This document shows, piece by piece, positions 8,208 to 16,231 of a DNA stretch of 64,000 nucleotides. The position numbers and the translations under genes are program-made. The stretch lies in NCBI GenBank assembly GCA_963695105.1, contig CAVOGC010000006.1, positions 1-64,000 of the forward strand, given 5' to 3'. Each line of letters begins with the position of its first letter. The stretch's first letter is position 1. The notes beneath the pieces were generated by a model that was given only the letters and a program-made list of their open reading frames with translations, searched no databases and was not told where the DNA came from. This stretch comes from Competibacter sp963695105 (GTDB lineage Bacteria; Pseudomonadota; Gammaproteobacteria; Competibacterales; Competibacteraceae).

Positions 8208-10118
8208 TCAGGCGCCACGCAGGATGCGCCGCTCGCTCAGATAAGCCAGCACCTGGTTCACGCACTCCTCGACCGGGACCCGTTCGGTATCGATGGCCAG
8301 TTCCGGCCGCTCCGGCGCCTCGTAGGGTGAATCGATGCCGGTAAAATCCTTGATGACCCCGGCGCGGGCTTTGGCGTACAAGCCCTTGGGATCGCGCTGT
8401 TCGCAGGCTTCCAGCGAGGCCTGGACATGCATCTCGATGAACTCCCCGTCCGGCAGCAGCGCCCGGACCATCGCCCGGTCGGCGCGAAACGGCGAAATGA
8501 AAGCGGTGATCACGATCAGTCCGGCGTCGGCGAACAGCGCCGCCACTTCGCCGATCCGGCGGATGTTCTCGACTCGGTCGTCCTTGGAGAAACCCAAATC
8601 CTGATTCAGGCCGTGGCGAACGTTGTCGCCGTCCAGCAGGTAGCTGTGGTAGCCGCGCTGGTACAGGCGCTGCTCCAGGGCGTTGGCCAGGGTCGATTTG
8701 CCCGAACCCGACAGACCGGTCAGCCAGATCACGCAGGGTCGCTGCGCTTTCTGGTTGGCCCGCTGCGCCTTGCCGATGCGGTGCTCGTGCCAGACCACGT
8801 TGCGCGACTTGTCGATCAGGGCCTGGGTCACCGGGCGCACGATCATGCCCGCGCCGACCGTGGCGTTGCTGATCCGGTCGATAACGATGAAACCGCCGGT
8901 GCCGGGGCTTTCCTCGTAGGCATCGAAGGGCACCGGCTGGTTCAGACTGAAGCGGCAGTAGCCGATTTCGTTCAGACCCAGTTCCTCGACGCGCTGATGC
9001 TCCAGGGTGTTGACGTCGACGCGGTGGTGCAGCACGGTCGGGGTGGCCGGCAGCAACCGGGTGGCCAGCTTGATGTCATACTGGCGACCCGGCAGCAACG
9101 GCGCATCCGCCATCCACACCAGCCGGGCGTCGAACTCCTCGGCGACCGCCGGCAAGCGGTCGGGGTGGACCAACAGATCGCCGCGGCCGACGTCGATCTC
9201 GTCGGCGAGCGTCAAGGTCACCGCCTGACCGGCGAACGCCTCGGTCAAGGCGCCATCGGCGGTCACGATGGTCGTTACCCGGCTGCGCCGACCCGAGGGG
9301 AGCGCCACGACTTCGTCGCCCGGCCGCACCACGCCGGCGGCGAGAGTGCCGCAGAAACCGCGAAAGTCCAGATGGGGCCGGTTGACGTATTGCACCGGAA
9401 AGCGGAAATCGCGCAGGTTGCGGTCGGCGGCGACCTCGATCTGCTCCAGCTCCCGCAGCAGGGTGGGTCCCTCGTACCAGGGCATGGTGCTGGACGGCTG
9501 CGCGACGTTGTCGCCGCGCAGCGCCGACACCGGCACGCAGCGCACGTCCTTGACCCCGAGCTTGGCCACGAACTCCAGGTAATCGTCGCAAATCCGCTCG
9601 AACACCGCCGGGTCGTAGCCGACCAAGTCCATCTTGTTGACCGCCAGCAGCAGATGGCGAATGCCGAGCAGGGAGACGATGAAGCTGTGGCGGCGAGTCT
9701 GGGTTTGCAAGCCCTTGCGGGCGTCCACCAGCAGGATGGCCAGTTGCGCGGTCGAAGCGCCGGTGGCCATGTTGCGGGTGTACTGCTCGTGACCCGGCGT
9801 GTCGGCGATGATGAACTTGCGTTTGTCCGTGGAGAAATAGCGATAGGCGACATCGATGGTGATGCCCTGTTCGCGCTCCGACTGCAAGCCATCCACCAGC
9901 AGGGCCAAATCCAGTTCTTCACCGGTGGTCCCGTACTTGGTGGTGTCGCGGCGCACGGCGGCGAGCTGATCCTCGTAGATCAACTGAGTGTCGTACAACA
10001 AGCGACCGATCAGGGTGCTTTTGCCGTCGTCGACGCTGCCGCAGGTGATAAAGCGCAGTAAATCCTTGCGCTCGTGGGTTTCCAGATAAGCCTGGATATC
10101 GGTTTCGAGGAGGGACAT
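8208..10118 (-). CDS. cysNC: Bifunctional sulfate adenylyltransferase large subunit / APS kinase (copy 1)
   Basis: A 636-residue fusion. The N-terminal CysN GTPase works with CysD to make APS from sulfate and ATP, and the C-terminal CysC domain phosphorylates APS to PAPS. Visible motifs are G1 GSVDDGKSTLIGRLLYD near residue 30, DTPGHEQYTRN (G3), NKMDLVGYD (G4), an EF-Tu-like middle domain, and the APS kinase P-loop GLSGSGKSTLAN near residue 460 followed by LDGDNVRHGLN. I take the ATG at 10118 because it begins MSLLETDIQ, a typical CysN N-terminus, one base after the cysD stop. The copy is intact, unlike its duplicate at 13295-15206. Confidence 0.95.
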   Translation of the reverse strand: MSLLETDIQAYLETHERKDLLRFITCGSVDDGKSTLIGRLLYDTQLIYEDQLAAVRRDTTKYGTTGEELDLALLVDGLQSEREQGITIDVAYRYFSTDKRKFIIADTPGHEQYTRNMATGASTAQLAILLVDARKGLQTQTRRHSFIVSLLGIRHLLLAVNKMDLVGYDPAVFERICDDYLEFVAKLGVKDVRCVPVSALRGDNVAQPSSTMPWYEGPTLLRELEQIEVAADRNLRDFRFPVQYVNRPHLDFRGFCGTLAAGVVRPGDEVVALPSGRRSRVTTIVTADGALTEAFAGQAVTLTLADEIDVGRGDLLVHPDRLPAVAEEFDARLVWMADAPLLPGRQYDIKLATRLLPATPTVLHHRVDVNTLEHQRVEELGLNEIGYCRFSLNQPVPFDAYEESPGTGGFIVIDRISNATVGAGMIVRPVTQALIDKSRNVVWHEHRIGKAQRANQKAQRPCVIWLTGLSGSGKSTLANALEQRLYQRGYHSYLLDGDNVRHGLNQDLGFSKDDRVENIRRIGEVAALFADAGLIVITAFISPFRADRAMVRALLPDGEFIEMHVQASLEACEQRDPKGLYAKARAGVIKDFTGIDSPYEAPERPELAIDTERVPVEECVNQVLAYLSERRILRGA

Positions 10119-10119
10119 C

Positions 10120-11028
10120 TTAAAAGTACCCCTGCCGCTTCTTCTCTTCCATCGAGCCGGTGGCGTCATGGTCGATCAGGCGGCCCTGGCGTTCGGAATG
10201 ACGGGCGAGCAGCATTTCCTGGATGATTTCGGGCAGCGTGGTGGCGTGCGAGCGGATGGCGCCGGTCAGTGGGTAGCAGCCCAGGGTACGGAACCGCACC
10301 CACTCCCGCTTCGGCGTCTCGCCCGGATTCAATGGCATTCGCTCGTCGTCGACCATGATCAAGGTCCCGTCGCGCTCCACCACCGGCCGTTCGGCGGCGA
10401 GGTACAGGGGCACGATCGGAATGTTTTCCAGGTGGATATACTGCCAGACATCCAGTTCGGTCCAGTTGGAGAGCGGAAACACGCGGATGCTCTCGCCCCG
10501 ATGTACCCGGCCGTTGAACAGGTTCCACAGTTCGGGACGCTGGTTCTTGGGGTCCCAGCGGTGGTTGCGGTCGCGGAACGAGTAAACCCGCTCCTTGGCC
10601 CGCGAGCGCTCCTCGTCGCGGCGGGCGCCGCCGAAGGCGGCGTCGAAGCCGTGCCGTTCCAGCGCCTGCTTCAGCGCCTGGGTCTTCATCACGTCGGTAT
10701 GCACCCGCGAACCGTGGGTGAACGGATTGATGCCCTGGCGCACGCCTTCTTCGTTGATATGGACGATCAGTTCCAGTCCCAGCCGGCGGGCCAGTTCGTC
10801 GCGGAAGCGGATCATCTCCCGGAACTTCCAGGTGGTATCGACATGCAGCAGCGGAAACGGCGGCTTGCCGGGGTGAAATGCCTTCAGGGCCAATTGCAGC
10901 ATCACCGCGGAATCCTTGCCGATCGAGTACAGCATCACCGGTTTCTCAAACTCGGCGGCGACTTCGCGGATGATGTGAATGCTCTCGGCTTCGAGTTGCT
11001 TGAGATGCGTCGGCTTATAAGGGTCCAT
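10120..11028 (-). CDS. cysD: Sulfate adenylyltransferase small subunit (copy 1)
   Basis: The ATP-sulfurylase catalytic subunit, 302 residues, in the PAPS-reductase-like adenine nucleotide alpha-hydrolase family. The PP-loop YSIGKDSAVMLQLA lies near residue 35, with FGGARRDEERSRAKER about 100 residues later, both typical of CysD. The chosen start gives MDPYKPTHLKQLE, the usual N-terminus. It is the first gene of the operon cysD-cysNC-permease, one base ahead of cysNC, and is preceded by a sigma-70-like promoter at 11109-11137. Confidence 0.95.
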   Translation of the reverse strand: MDPYKPTHLKQLEAESIHIIREVAAEFEKPVMLYSIGKDSAVMLQLALKAFHPGKPPFPLLHVDTTWKFREMIRFRDELARRLGLELIVHINEEGVRQGINPFTHGSRVHTDVMKTQALKQALERHGFDAAFGGARRDEERSRAKERVYSFRDRNHRWDPKNQRPELWNLFNGRVHRGESIRVFPLSNWTELDVWQYIHLENIPIVPLYLAAERPVVERDGTLIMVDDERMPLNPGETPKREWVRFRTLGCYPLTGAIRSHATTLPEIIQEMLLARHSERQGRLIDHDATGSMEEKKRQGYF

Positions 11029-11108
11029 GGATCGGGATCGCGAGTTCTGAGGGGCATCGAGGCCGCGCTGGCTTGCATCAAGAAATGGCACGGCGTAAAA
11101 AGCGCGCC

Positions 11109-11137
11109 ATTTTGGGCTCTCGGAAAGCTACCGTCAA
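11109..11137 (-). promoter_or_regulatory. Putative sigma-70 promoter of cysD copy 1
   Basis: On the minus strand TTGACG (plus 11132-11137) and CAAAAT (plus 11109-11114) are separated by exactly 17 bp, about 80 bp upstream of the cysD start. The same arrangement is present in copy 2, so each copy of the unit should be transcribed on its own. No CysB-type site was identified. Confidence 0.55.
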
Positions 11138-11144
11138 CGCGGCC

Positions 11145-11486
11145 ATCTGTTTCTATGGGCCGTGCCGGGCCAGGACGACCTGCGGCCGGTGCGTTCGACG
11201 CGCGGCGTGGTCGGTCTGGTCCGGTTCGGCGGCGAATTGCGGTCCAGTGCCCGAACCGGTGATCTCCGAACTGCGGCGGGTCTGTGTGGGGGGCGTGCTG
11301 GACCTGCCTTCGCCACTGGTCCCCGGTTCCCGGGTGCGGATCCTCACCGGCCCGTTCGCCGGCCACGAGGCGGAACTGTTGCATACGGACGGCGCGCACC
11401 GGGCGCGGGTGCTGCTGGAACTGCTCGGGCAGATGAACGCGTTGGCCTTCCCGCTGGACGCGCTGGCGCCAGCCGAAAACCGCTAG
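11145..11486 (+). pseudogene. 5'-truncated, frameshifted copy of the rfaH-like gene
   Basis: Corresponds to the last 341 bases of the gene at 5861-6397, from the segment encoding LFLWAVPGQDD to the stop. It lacks the first 65 or so codons. One extra base at about 11246 (GGTCCAGTGCC against GGTCCGTGCC) further breaks the frame before the KOW domain. It is a passive by-product of the tandem duplication and should encode no functional factor. Confidence 0.9.
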
Positions 11487-11514
11487 CCCCCGCAACACCT
11501 GCCCTCTGAACCAC

Positions 11515-13275
11515 TCAATACCACCATAAAATCATCGACAGCGACACCAGCGCCACCACGCCGTTCAGCGGCAGCCCGATCCGCAGATAATCCGAGAAGC
11601 GGTAGCCACCCGGCCCGTACACCATCAGGTTGGTCTGGTAGCCGATCGGCGTGGAAAATTCGGCCGAGGCCGCCATCATGATCGCCAGCGCGAACGGCAC
11701 GATGCTTACGTCCAGATTGGCCGTCACCGCCTGAGCGATCGGGAACATCAGCAGCGCCGCCGCGTTGTTGTTGATCACGGCGGTGAACAGCACCGTCGCC
11801 AGATACACCATTATCAGATTCAGGGCCGGCGAATCCCCCGCCAGCCTCAGGATCGCCATCGCCACCTCCAAGGCCAGCCCGGTGCTTTGCAGCGCCCCGC
11901 CGATACCGAACGCCGCCGCAATCACCAACAACACCGACCAGTCGATGCTTTGCCGGGCGCCGGCGACGCTGACGCAACGGGTCAGCACCATCAGCGCCGC
12001 CGCCGTCAGCGCCGCCTCGAACATGCCGACCAGTTCCAGCCCGGCCGCCAGCACCATCGCCACCAGGATACCGAGCGCCAGCAAGGCCCGCTCGTGCCGC
12101 AACGGCGTCGAATCGGGCACCGGACTGACCAGAAAAAAATCCCGGCTGTTGCGATGCCCTTCCAGAAATCCGACCCCGGCCTCGACCAGCAGGATATCGC
12201 CGGGTCGCAACACGATGTCGCCGATCTTGCCGCCCAGCCGTTCGCCGTTGCGCGCCACCGCGATCACCACCGCCTTGTAGCGGTTGCGAAACCGGCCGTC
12301 ACGGATGCTGTGCCCGATCAGCGGGCAGGTGTTCGAGACCACCGCCTCGACCAGCAGCCGGTCGCTGCGCCGCTCGGCCAGCTTGAACACCTGATTCGAG
12401 GCCGAGGTCAGGCCACGGATGCGTTGCAGGTCCACCACCGAATCGACCACGCCGACGAAGACCAGCCGGTCCTCCGCCTGCAAGATCTCCCGGGGCGACA
12501 CCGCCGGTAGCACTACGCCGTCGCGGTCGATTTCCATCAGGTAACAATCGGGCAGATGCCGCAGGCCGGCGGCCTCAATGGTCTTGCCCACCAGGGGACC
12601 GTCCCGATCGACCAGCATCTCCAGGGTATAACGGCGCGGGTCGTCAGTCGGCGATACCGCCGGCCGCCGATCCGGCAGCAGCCAACGACTGGTCAGAATG
12701 ATGAACGTCACCCCGACGATGGCCGCCGACAGACCAATCGGCGTGATGTCGAACATTCCCAGGTTGACGTTGGCCCGATCAATCAGCAGGCCGTTCACCA
12801 CCAGATTGGTGCTGGTGCCGATCAAGGTGCAGGTGCCACCCAGGATCGCCGCGTAGCTCAATGGCAGCATCAGCTTGGAGACCGGCAGCCGGTACTTGCG
12901 CGCCCACTCCCCCACACCGGGAATCAGCATCGCCACCACCGGAGTATTGTTGAGGAAGGCGCTCAGCACCGTGACCGGCAGCATCAGCCGCAACTGCCCT
13001 CGGGACAAGGACTCCGGCCGACCCAGGATTCGATGAACCAGCCACTGCGCCCCGCCGGTTTCGCGTAGCCCGGCCACCACCACATACAGCGCTCCGACCG
13101 TGATCACGCCCTGGTTGGCCAAGCCCTCGAACGCCTGCGCCGCCGGCACGATCCCCACCAGCACCAGCAGTACCAGCCCCCCCAGAAACACCATGTCCGG
13201 CGCGGCCCGGGTCGTCGCCAGAACCCCCAGCAACCCCAGGATCAAGCCGCCAGTAACCCAGGCTTCCCATCCCAT
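11515..13275 (-). CDS. SLC13-type permease with two RCK_C domains, probable sulfate transporter (copy 2)
   Basis: Intact paralogue of the permease at 6426-8186, also 586 residues, with the same signatures (SAFLNNTPVVAM, IGTSTNLVVNG, NNNAAALLMFP, two RCK_C domains). Differences are scattered and conservative, clustered in the N-terminal membrane segments, for example MGWEAWVTGGLILGLL against MGWEAWFTASLILALL. No stop or frameshift is present, so both transporters may be made. Substrate is inferred from the linked cysDNC genes. Confidence 0.85.
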   Translation of the reverse strand: MGWEAWVTGGLILGLLGVLATTRAAPDMVFLGGLVLLVLVGIVPAAQAFEGLANQGVITVGALYVVVAGLRETGGAQWLVHRILGRPESLSRGQLRLMLPVTVLSAFLNNTPVVAMLIPGVGEWARKYRLPVSKLMLPLSYAAILGGTCTLIGTSTNLVVNGLLIDRANVNLGMFDITPIGLSAAIVGVTFIILTSRWLLPDRRPAVSPTDDPRRYTLEMLVDRDGPLVGKTIEAAGLRHLPDCYLMEIDRDGVVLPAVSPREILQAEDRLVFVGVVDSVVDLQRIRGLTSASNQVFKLAERRSDRLLVEAVVSNTCPLIGHSIRDGRFRNRYKAVVIAVARNGERLGGKIGDIVLRPGDILLVEAGVGFLEGHRNSRDFFLVSPVPDSTPLRHERALLALGILVAMVLAAGLELVGMFEAALTAAALMVLTRCVSVAGARQSIDWSVLLVIAAAFGIGGALQSTGLALEVAMAILRLAGDSPALNLIMVYLATVLFTAVINNNAAALLMFPIAQAVTANLDVSIVPFALAIMMAASAEFSTPIGYQTNLMVYGPGGYRFSDYLRIGLPLNGVVALVSLSMILWWY

Positions 13276-13294
13276 GAAGTGCTACCCCCGTCGC

Positions 13295-15206
13295 TCAGGC
13301 GCCGCGCAGAATGCGCCGCTCGCTCAGATAAGTCAGCACCTGGTCCACGCACTCCTCGACCGGGACCCGCTCGGTATCGATGGCCAGTTCCGGCCGCTCC
13401 GGCGCCTCGTAGGGCGAATCGATGCCGGTGAAATCCTTGATGACCCCGGCGCGGGCCTTGGCGTACAAACCCTTGGGATCGCGCTGCTCGCAGGCTTCCA
13501 GCGAGGCCTGGACATGCGCCTCGATAAACTCCCCGTCCGGCAGCAGCGCTCGGACCATCGCCCGGTCGGCGCGAAACGGCGAGATGAAGGCGGTGATCAC
13601 GATCAGTCCGGCGTCGGCGAACAACGCCGCCACCTCGCCGATCCGGCGGATGTTCTCGATGCGGTCGTCCTTGGAGAAGCCCAAATCCTGGTTCAGGCCG
13701 TGGCGGACGTTGTCGCCGTCCAGCAGGTAGCTGTGATAGCCGCGCTGGTACAACCGCTGCTCCAGGGCGTTGGCCAGGGTCGATTTGCCCGAGCCCGACA
13801 AGCCGGTCAGCCAAATCACGCAGGGCCGCTGCGCTTTCTGGTTGGCCCGCTGCGCCTTGCCGATGCGGTGCTCGTGCCAGACCACGTTGCGCGACTTGTC
13901 GATCAGGGCCTGGGTCACCGGCCGCACGATCATGCCCGCGCCGACCGTGGCGTTGCTGATCCGGTCGATGACGATGAAGCCACCGGTGCCGGGAATCTCT
14001 TCATAAGCATCGAAGGGCACTGGCTGGTTCAGACTGAAACGGCAGTAGCCGATTTCGTTCAGGCCCAGTTCCTCGGCGCGCTGGTGCTCCAGGGTATTGA
14101 CGTCGATGCGGTGGTGCAGCACGGTCGGGGTGGCCGGCAACAGCCGGGTGGCCAGCTTGATGTCGTACTGGCGACCCGGCAGCAACGGCGCATCCGCCAT
14201 CCATACCAGCCGGGCGTCGAACTCCTCGGCGACCGCCGGCAAGCGGTCGGGGTGAACCAGCAAATCGCCGCGACCGACGTCGATCTCGTCGGCGAGCGTC
14301 AAGGTCACCGCCTGGCCGGCAAATGCCTCGGGCAAGTTGCCATCGGCGGTCACGATGGTGGTCACCCGGCTGCGCCGGCCCGAGGGTAGCGCCACGACTT
14401 CGTCGCCCGGCCGCACCATGCCGGCGGCGAGGGTGCCGCAGAAGCCGCGAAAATCCAGATGAGGCCGGTTGACGTACTGCACCGGAAAGCGGAAATCGCG
14501 CAGATTGCGGTCGGAGGCGACCTCGATTTGCTCCAGTTCCCGCAGCAGGGTCGGCCCCTCGTACCAGGGCATGACGGTGGACGGCTGCGCCACGTTGTCG
14601 CCGCGCAGCGCCGACACCGGCACGCAGCGCACGTCCTTGACCCCGAGCTTGGCCACGAACTCCAGGTAATCGTCGCAAATCCGCGCGAACACCGCCGGGT
14701 CGTAACCGACCAAGTCCATCTTGTTGACCGCCAGCAGCAGATGGCGGATGCCGAGCAGGGAAACGATGAAGCTGTGGCGGCGAGTCTGGGTTTGCACGCC
14801 CTTGCGGGCGTCCACCAGCAGGATGGCCAGTTGCGCGGTCGAGGCGCCGGTGGCCATGTTGCGGGTGTACTGCTCGTGGCCCGGTGTGTCGGCGATGATG
14901 AACTTGCGCTTGTCGGTGGAGAAATAGCGGTAGGCCACATCGATGGTGATGCCCTGCTCGCGCTCGGACTGCAAGCCATCGACCAGCAGGGCCAGATCCA
15001 GTTCTTCACCGGTGGTCCCATACTTCGTGGTGTCGCGGCGCACGGCGGCGAGTTGATCCTCGTAGATCAACTGGGTGTCGTACAGCAAGCCGACCGATCA
15101 GGGTGCTTTTGCCGTCGTCGACGCTGCCGCAGGTGATAAAGCGCAGTAAATCCTTGCGTTCGTGGGTTTCCAGATAAGCCTGGATATCGGTTTCGAGGAG
15201 AGACAT
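13295..15206 (-). pseudogene. cysNC: Sulfate adenylyltransferase large subunit / APS kinase (copy 2), frameshifted in the G1 loop region
   Basis: Second copy of the CysN-CysC fusion. It begins normally (MSLLETDIQ, then GSVDDGKSTLIGRL) and loses frame right after GRL. Here the sequence has CC at about 15090-15091 where copy 1 has a single C. From there the correct frame is open to the stop at 13295 and retains all later GTPase and APS-kinase motifs. The 597-residue downstream frame lacks the nucleotide-binding G1 loop, so it could only be a defective CysN, although the CysC domain is complete. It may be a real inactivating mutation in a redundant copy or an error in a homopolymer. Confidence 0.88.
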
Positions 15207-15207
15207 C

Positions 15208-16116
15208 TTAAAAGTACCCCTGCCGCTTCTTCTCTTCCATCGAGCCGGCGGCGTCGTGGTCGATCAGGCGGCCCTGGCGTTCGGAATGACGGGCGAGCAG
15301 CATTTCCTGGATGATTTCGGGCAGGGTGGTGGCGTGCGAGCGGATGGCGCCGGTCAGCGGGTAGCAGCCCAGGGTGCGGAACCGCACCCACTCCCGCTTC
15401 GGCGTCTCGCCCGGCTTCAATGGCATGCGCTCGTCGTCGACCATGATCAAGGTCCCGTCGCGCTCCACCACCGGCCGTTCGGCGGCAAGGTACAGGGGCA
15501 CGATCGGAATGTTTTCCAGATGGATGTACTGCCAGACATCCAGTTCGGTCCAGTTGGAGAGCGGAAACACGCGGATGCTCTCGCCCCGGTGTACCCGGCC
15601 GTTGAACAGGTTCCACAGTTCGGGACGCTGGTTCTTGGGGTCCCAGCGGTGGTTGCGGTCGCGGAACGAGTAAACCCGTTCCTTGGCCCGCGAGCGCTCC
15701 TCGTCGCGGCGGGCGCCGCCGAAGGCGGCGTCGAAGCCGTGCCGCTCCAGCGCCTGCTTCAGCGCCTGGGTCTTCATCACGTCGGTATGCACCCGCGAAC
15801 CGTGGGTGAACGGATTGATGCCCTGGCGCACGCCTTCTTCGTTGATATGGACGATCAGTTCCAGCCCCAGCCGGCGGGCCAGTTCGTCGCGGAAGCGGAT
15901 CATCTCCCGGAACTTCCAGGTGGTATCGACATGCAGCAGCGGAAACGGCGGCTTGCCGGGGTAAAACGCTTTCAGGGCCAATTGCAGCATCACCGCGGAA
16001 TCCTTGCCGATCGAGTACAGCATCACCGGTTTCTCAAACTCGGCGGCGACTTCGCGGATGATGTGAATGCTCTCGGCTTCGAGTTGCTTGAGATGCGTCG
16101 GCTTATAAGGGTCCAT
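15208..16116 (-). CDS. cysD: Sulfate adenylyltransferase small subunit (copy 2)
   Basis: Intact 302-residue CysD, differing from the copy at 10120-11028 at three visible positions (His/Tyr in AFxPGKPP, Asn/Lys in MPLxPGETP, Thr/Ala in DHDAxGSM). The PP-loop and all family motifs are kept. It has its own promoter at 16196-16224. Its downstream partner cysNC is frameshifted, so if that is real, the product would have to pair with CysNC from copy 1. Confidence 0.93.
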   Translation of the reverse strand: MDPYKPTHLKQLEAESIHIIREVAAEFEKPVMLYSIGKDSAVMLQLALKAFYPGKPPFPLLHVDTTWKFREMIRFRDELARRLGLELIVHINEEGVRQGINPFTHGSRVHTDVMKTQALKQALERHGFDAAFGGARRDEERSRAKERVYSFRDRNHRWDPKNQRPELWNLFNGRVHRGESIRVFPLSNWTELDVWQYIHLENIPIVPLYLAAERPVVERDGTLIMVDDERMPLKPGETPKREWVRFRTLGCYPLTGAIRSHATTLPEIIQEMLLARHSERQGRLIDHDAAGSMEEKKRQGYF

Positions 16117-16195
16117 GGATCAGGATCGCGAGTTCTGAGGGGCATCGAGGCCGCGCTGGTTGCATCAAGGGATGGCACGGCGTAAAAAGCGCGCC

Positions 16196-16224
16196 ATTTT
16201 GGGCTCTCGGAAAGCTACCGTCAA
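16196..16224 (-). promoter_or_regulatory. Putative sigma-70 promoter of cysD copy 2
   Basis: Minus-strand TTGACG (plus 16219-16224), 17-bp spacer and CAAAAT (plus 16196-16201), as in copy 1. Only 7 bp separate the -35 hexamer from the end of the duplicated unit, so any upstream activator site would differ between the two copies. Confidence 0.55.
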
Positions 16225-16231
16225 CGCGGCC

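Larger units (their letters stand above)
6057..11144. repeat. Copy 1 of a 5.09-kb tandem duplication (sulfate assimilation unit)
   Basis: This 5088-bp unit recurs immediately at 11145-16231 in the same orientation. It starts inside the rfaH-like gene, at the word ATCTGTTTCTATGG, and ends just beyond the cysD promoter. Gene positions in the two copies differ by 5087-5089 bp throughout. The copies differ by a few percent, mainly at third codon positions. The CysD proteins differ at only three visible residues. Confidence 0.93.
11145..16231. repeat. Copy 2 of the 5.09-kb tandem duplication
   Basis: This 5087-bp unit abuts copy 1 with no intervening bases. The junction at 11144/11145 joins the sequence upstream of the cysD promoter directly to the interior of rfaH. 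The outer end at 16231 is followed at once by the 11-bp direct repeat that flanks the transposase gene. Confidence 0.93.

Noticed and set aside
8427..10061. 544-codon open frame on the plus strand opposite cysNC (and similar frames opposite copy 2, helicase and hsp70 genes)
   Set aside because: GC-rich codon bias opens the antisense frame. The encoded His/Gln/Arg-rich sequence matches no family and mirrors the cysNC codons.
6057..16231. Assembly artefact as explanation of the duplication
   Set aside because: The copies carry many scattered substitutions and a clean junction to rfaH, which a duplicated contig of one locus would not show.
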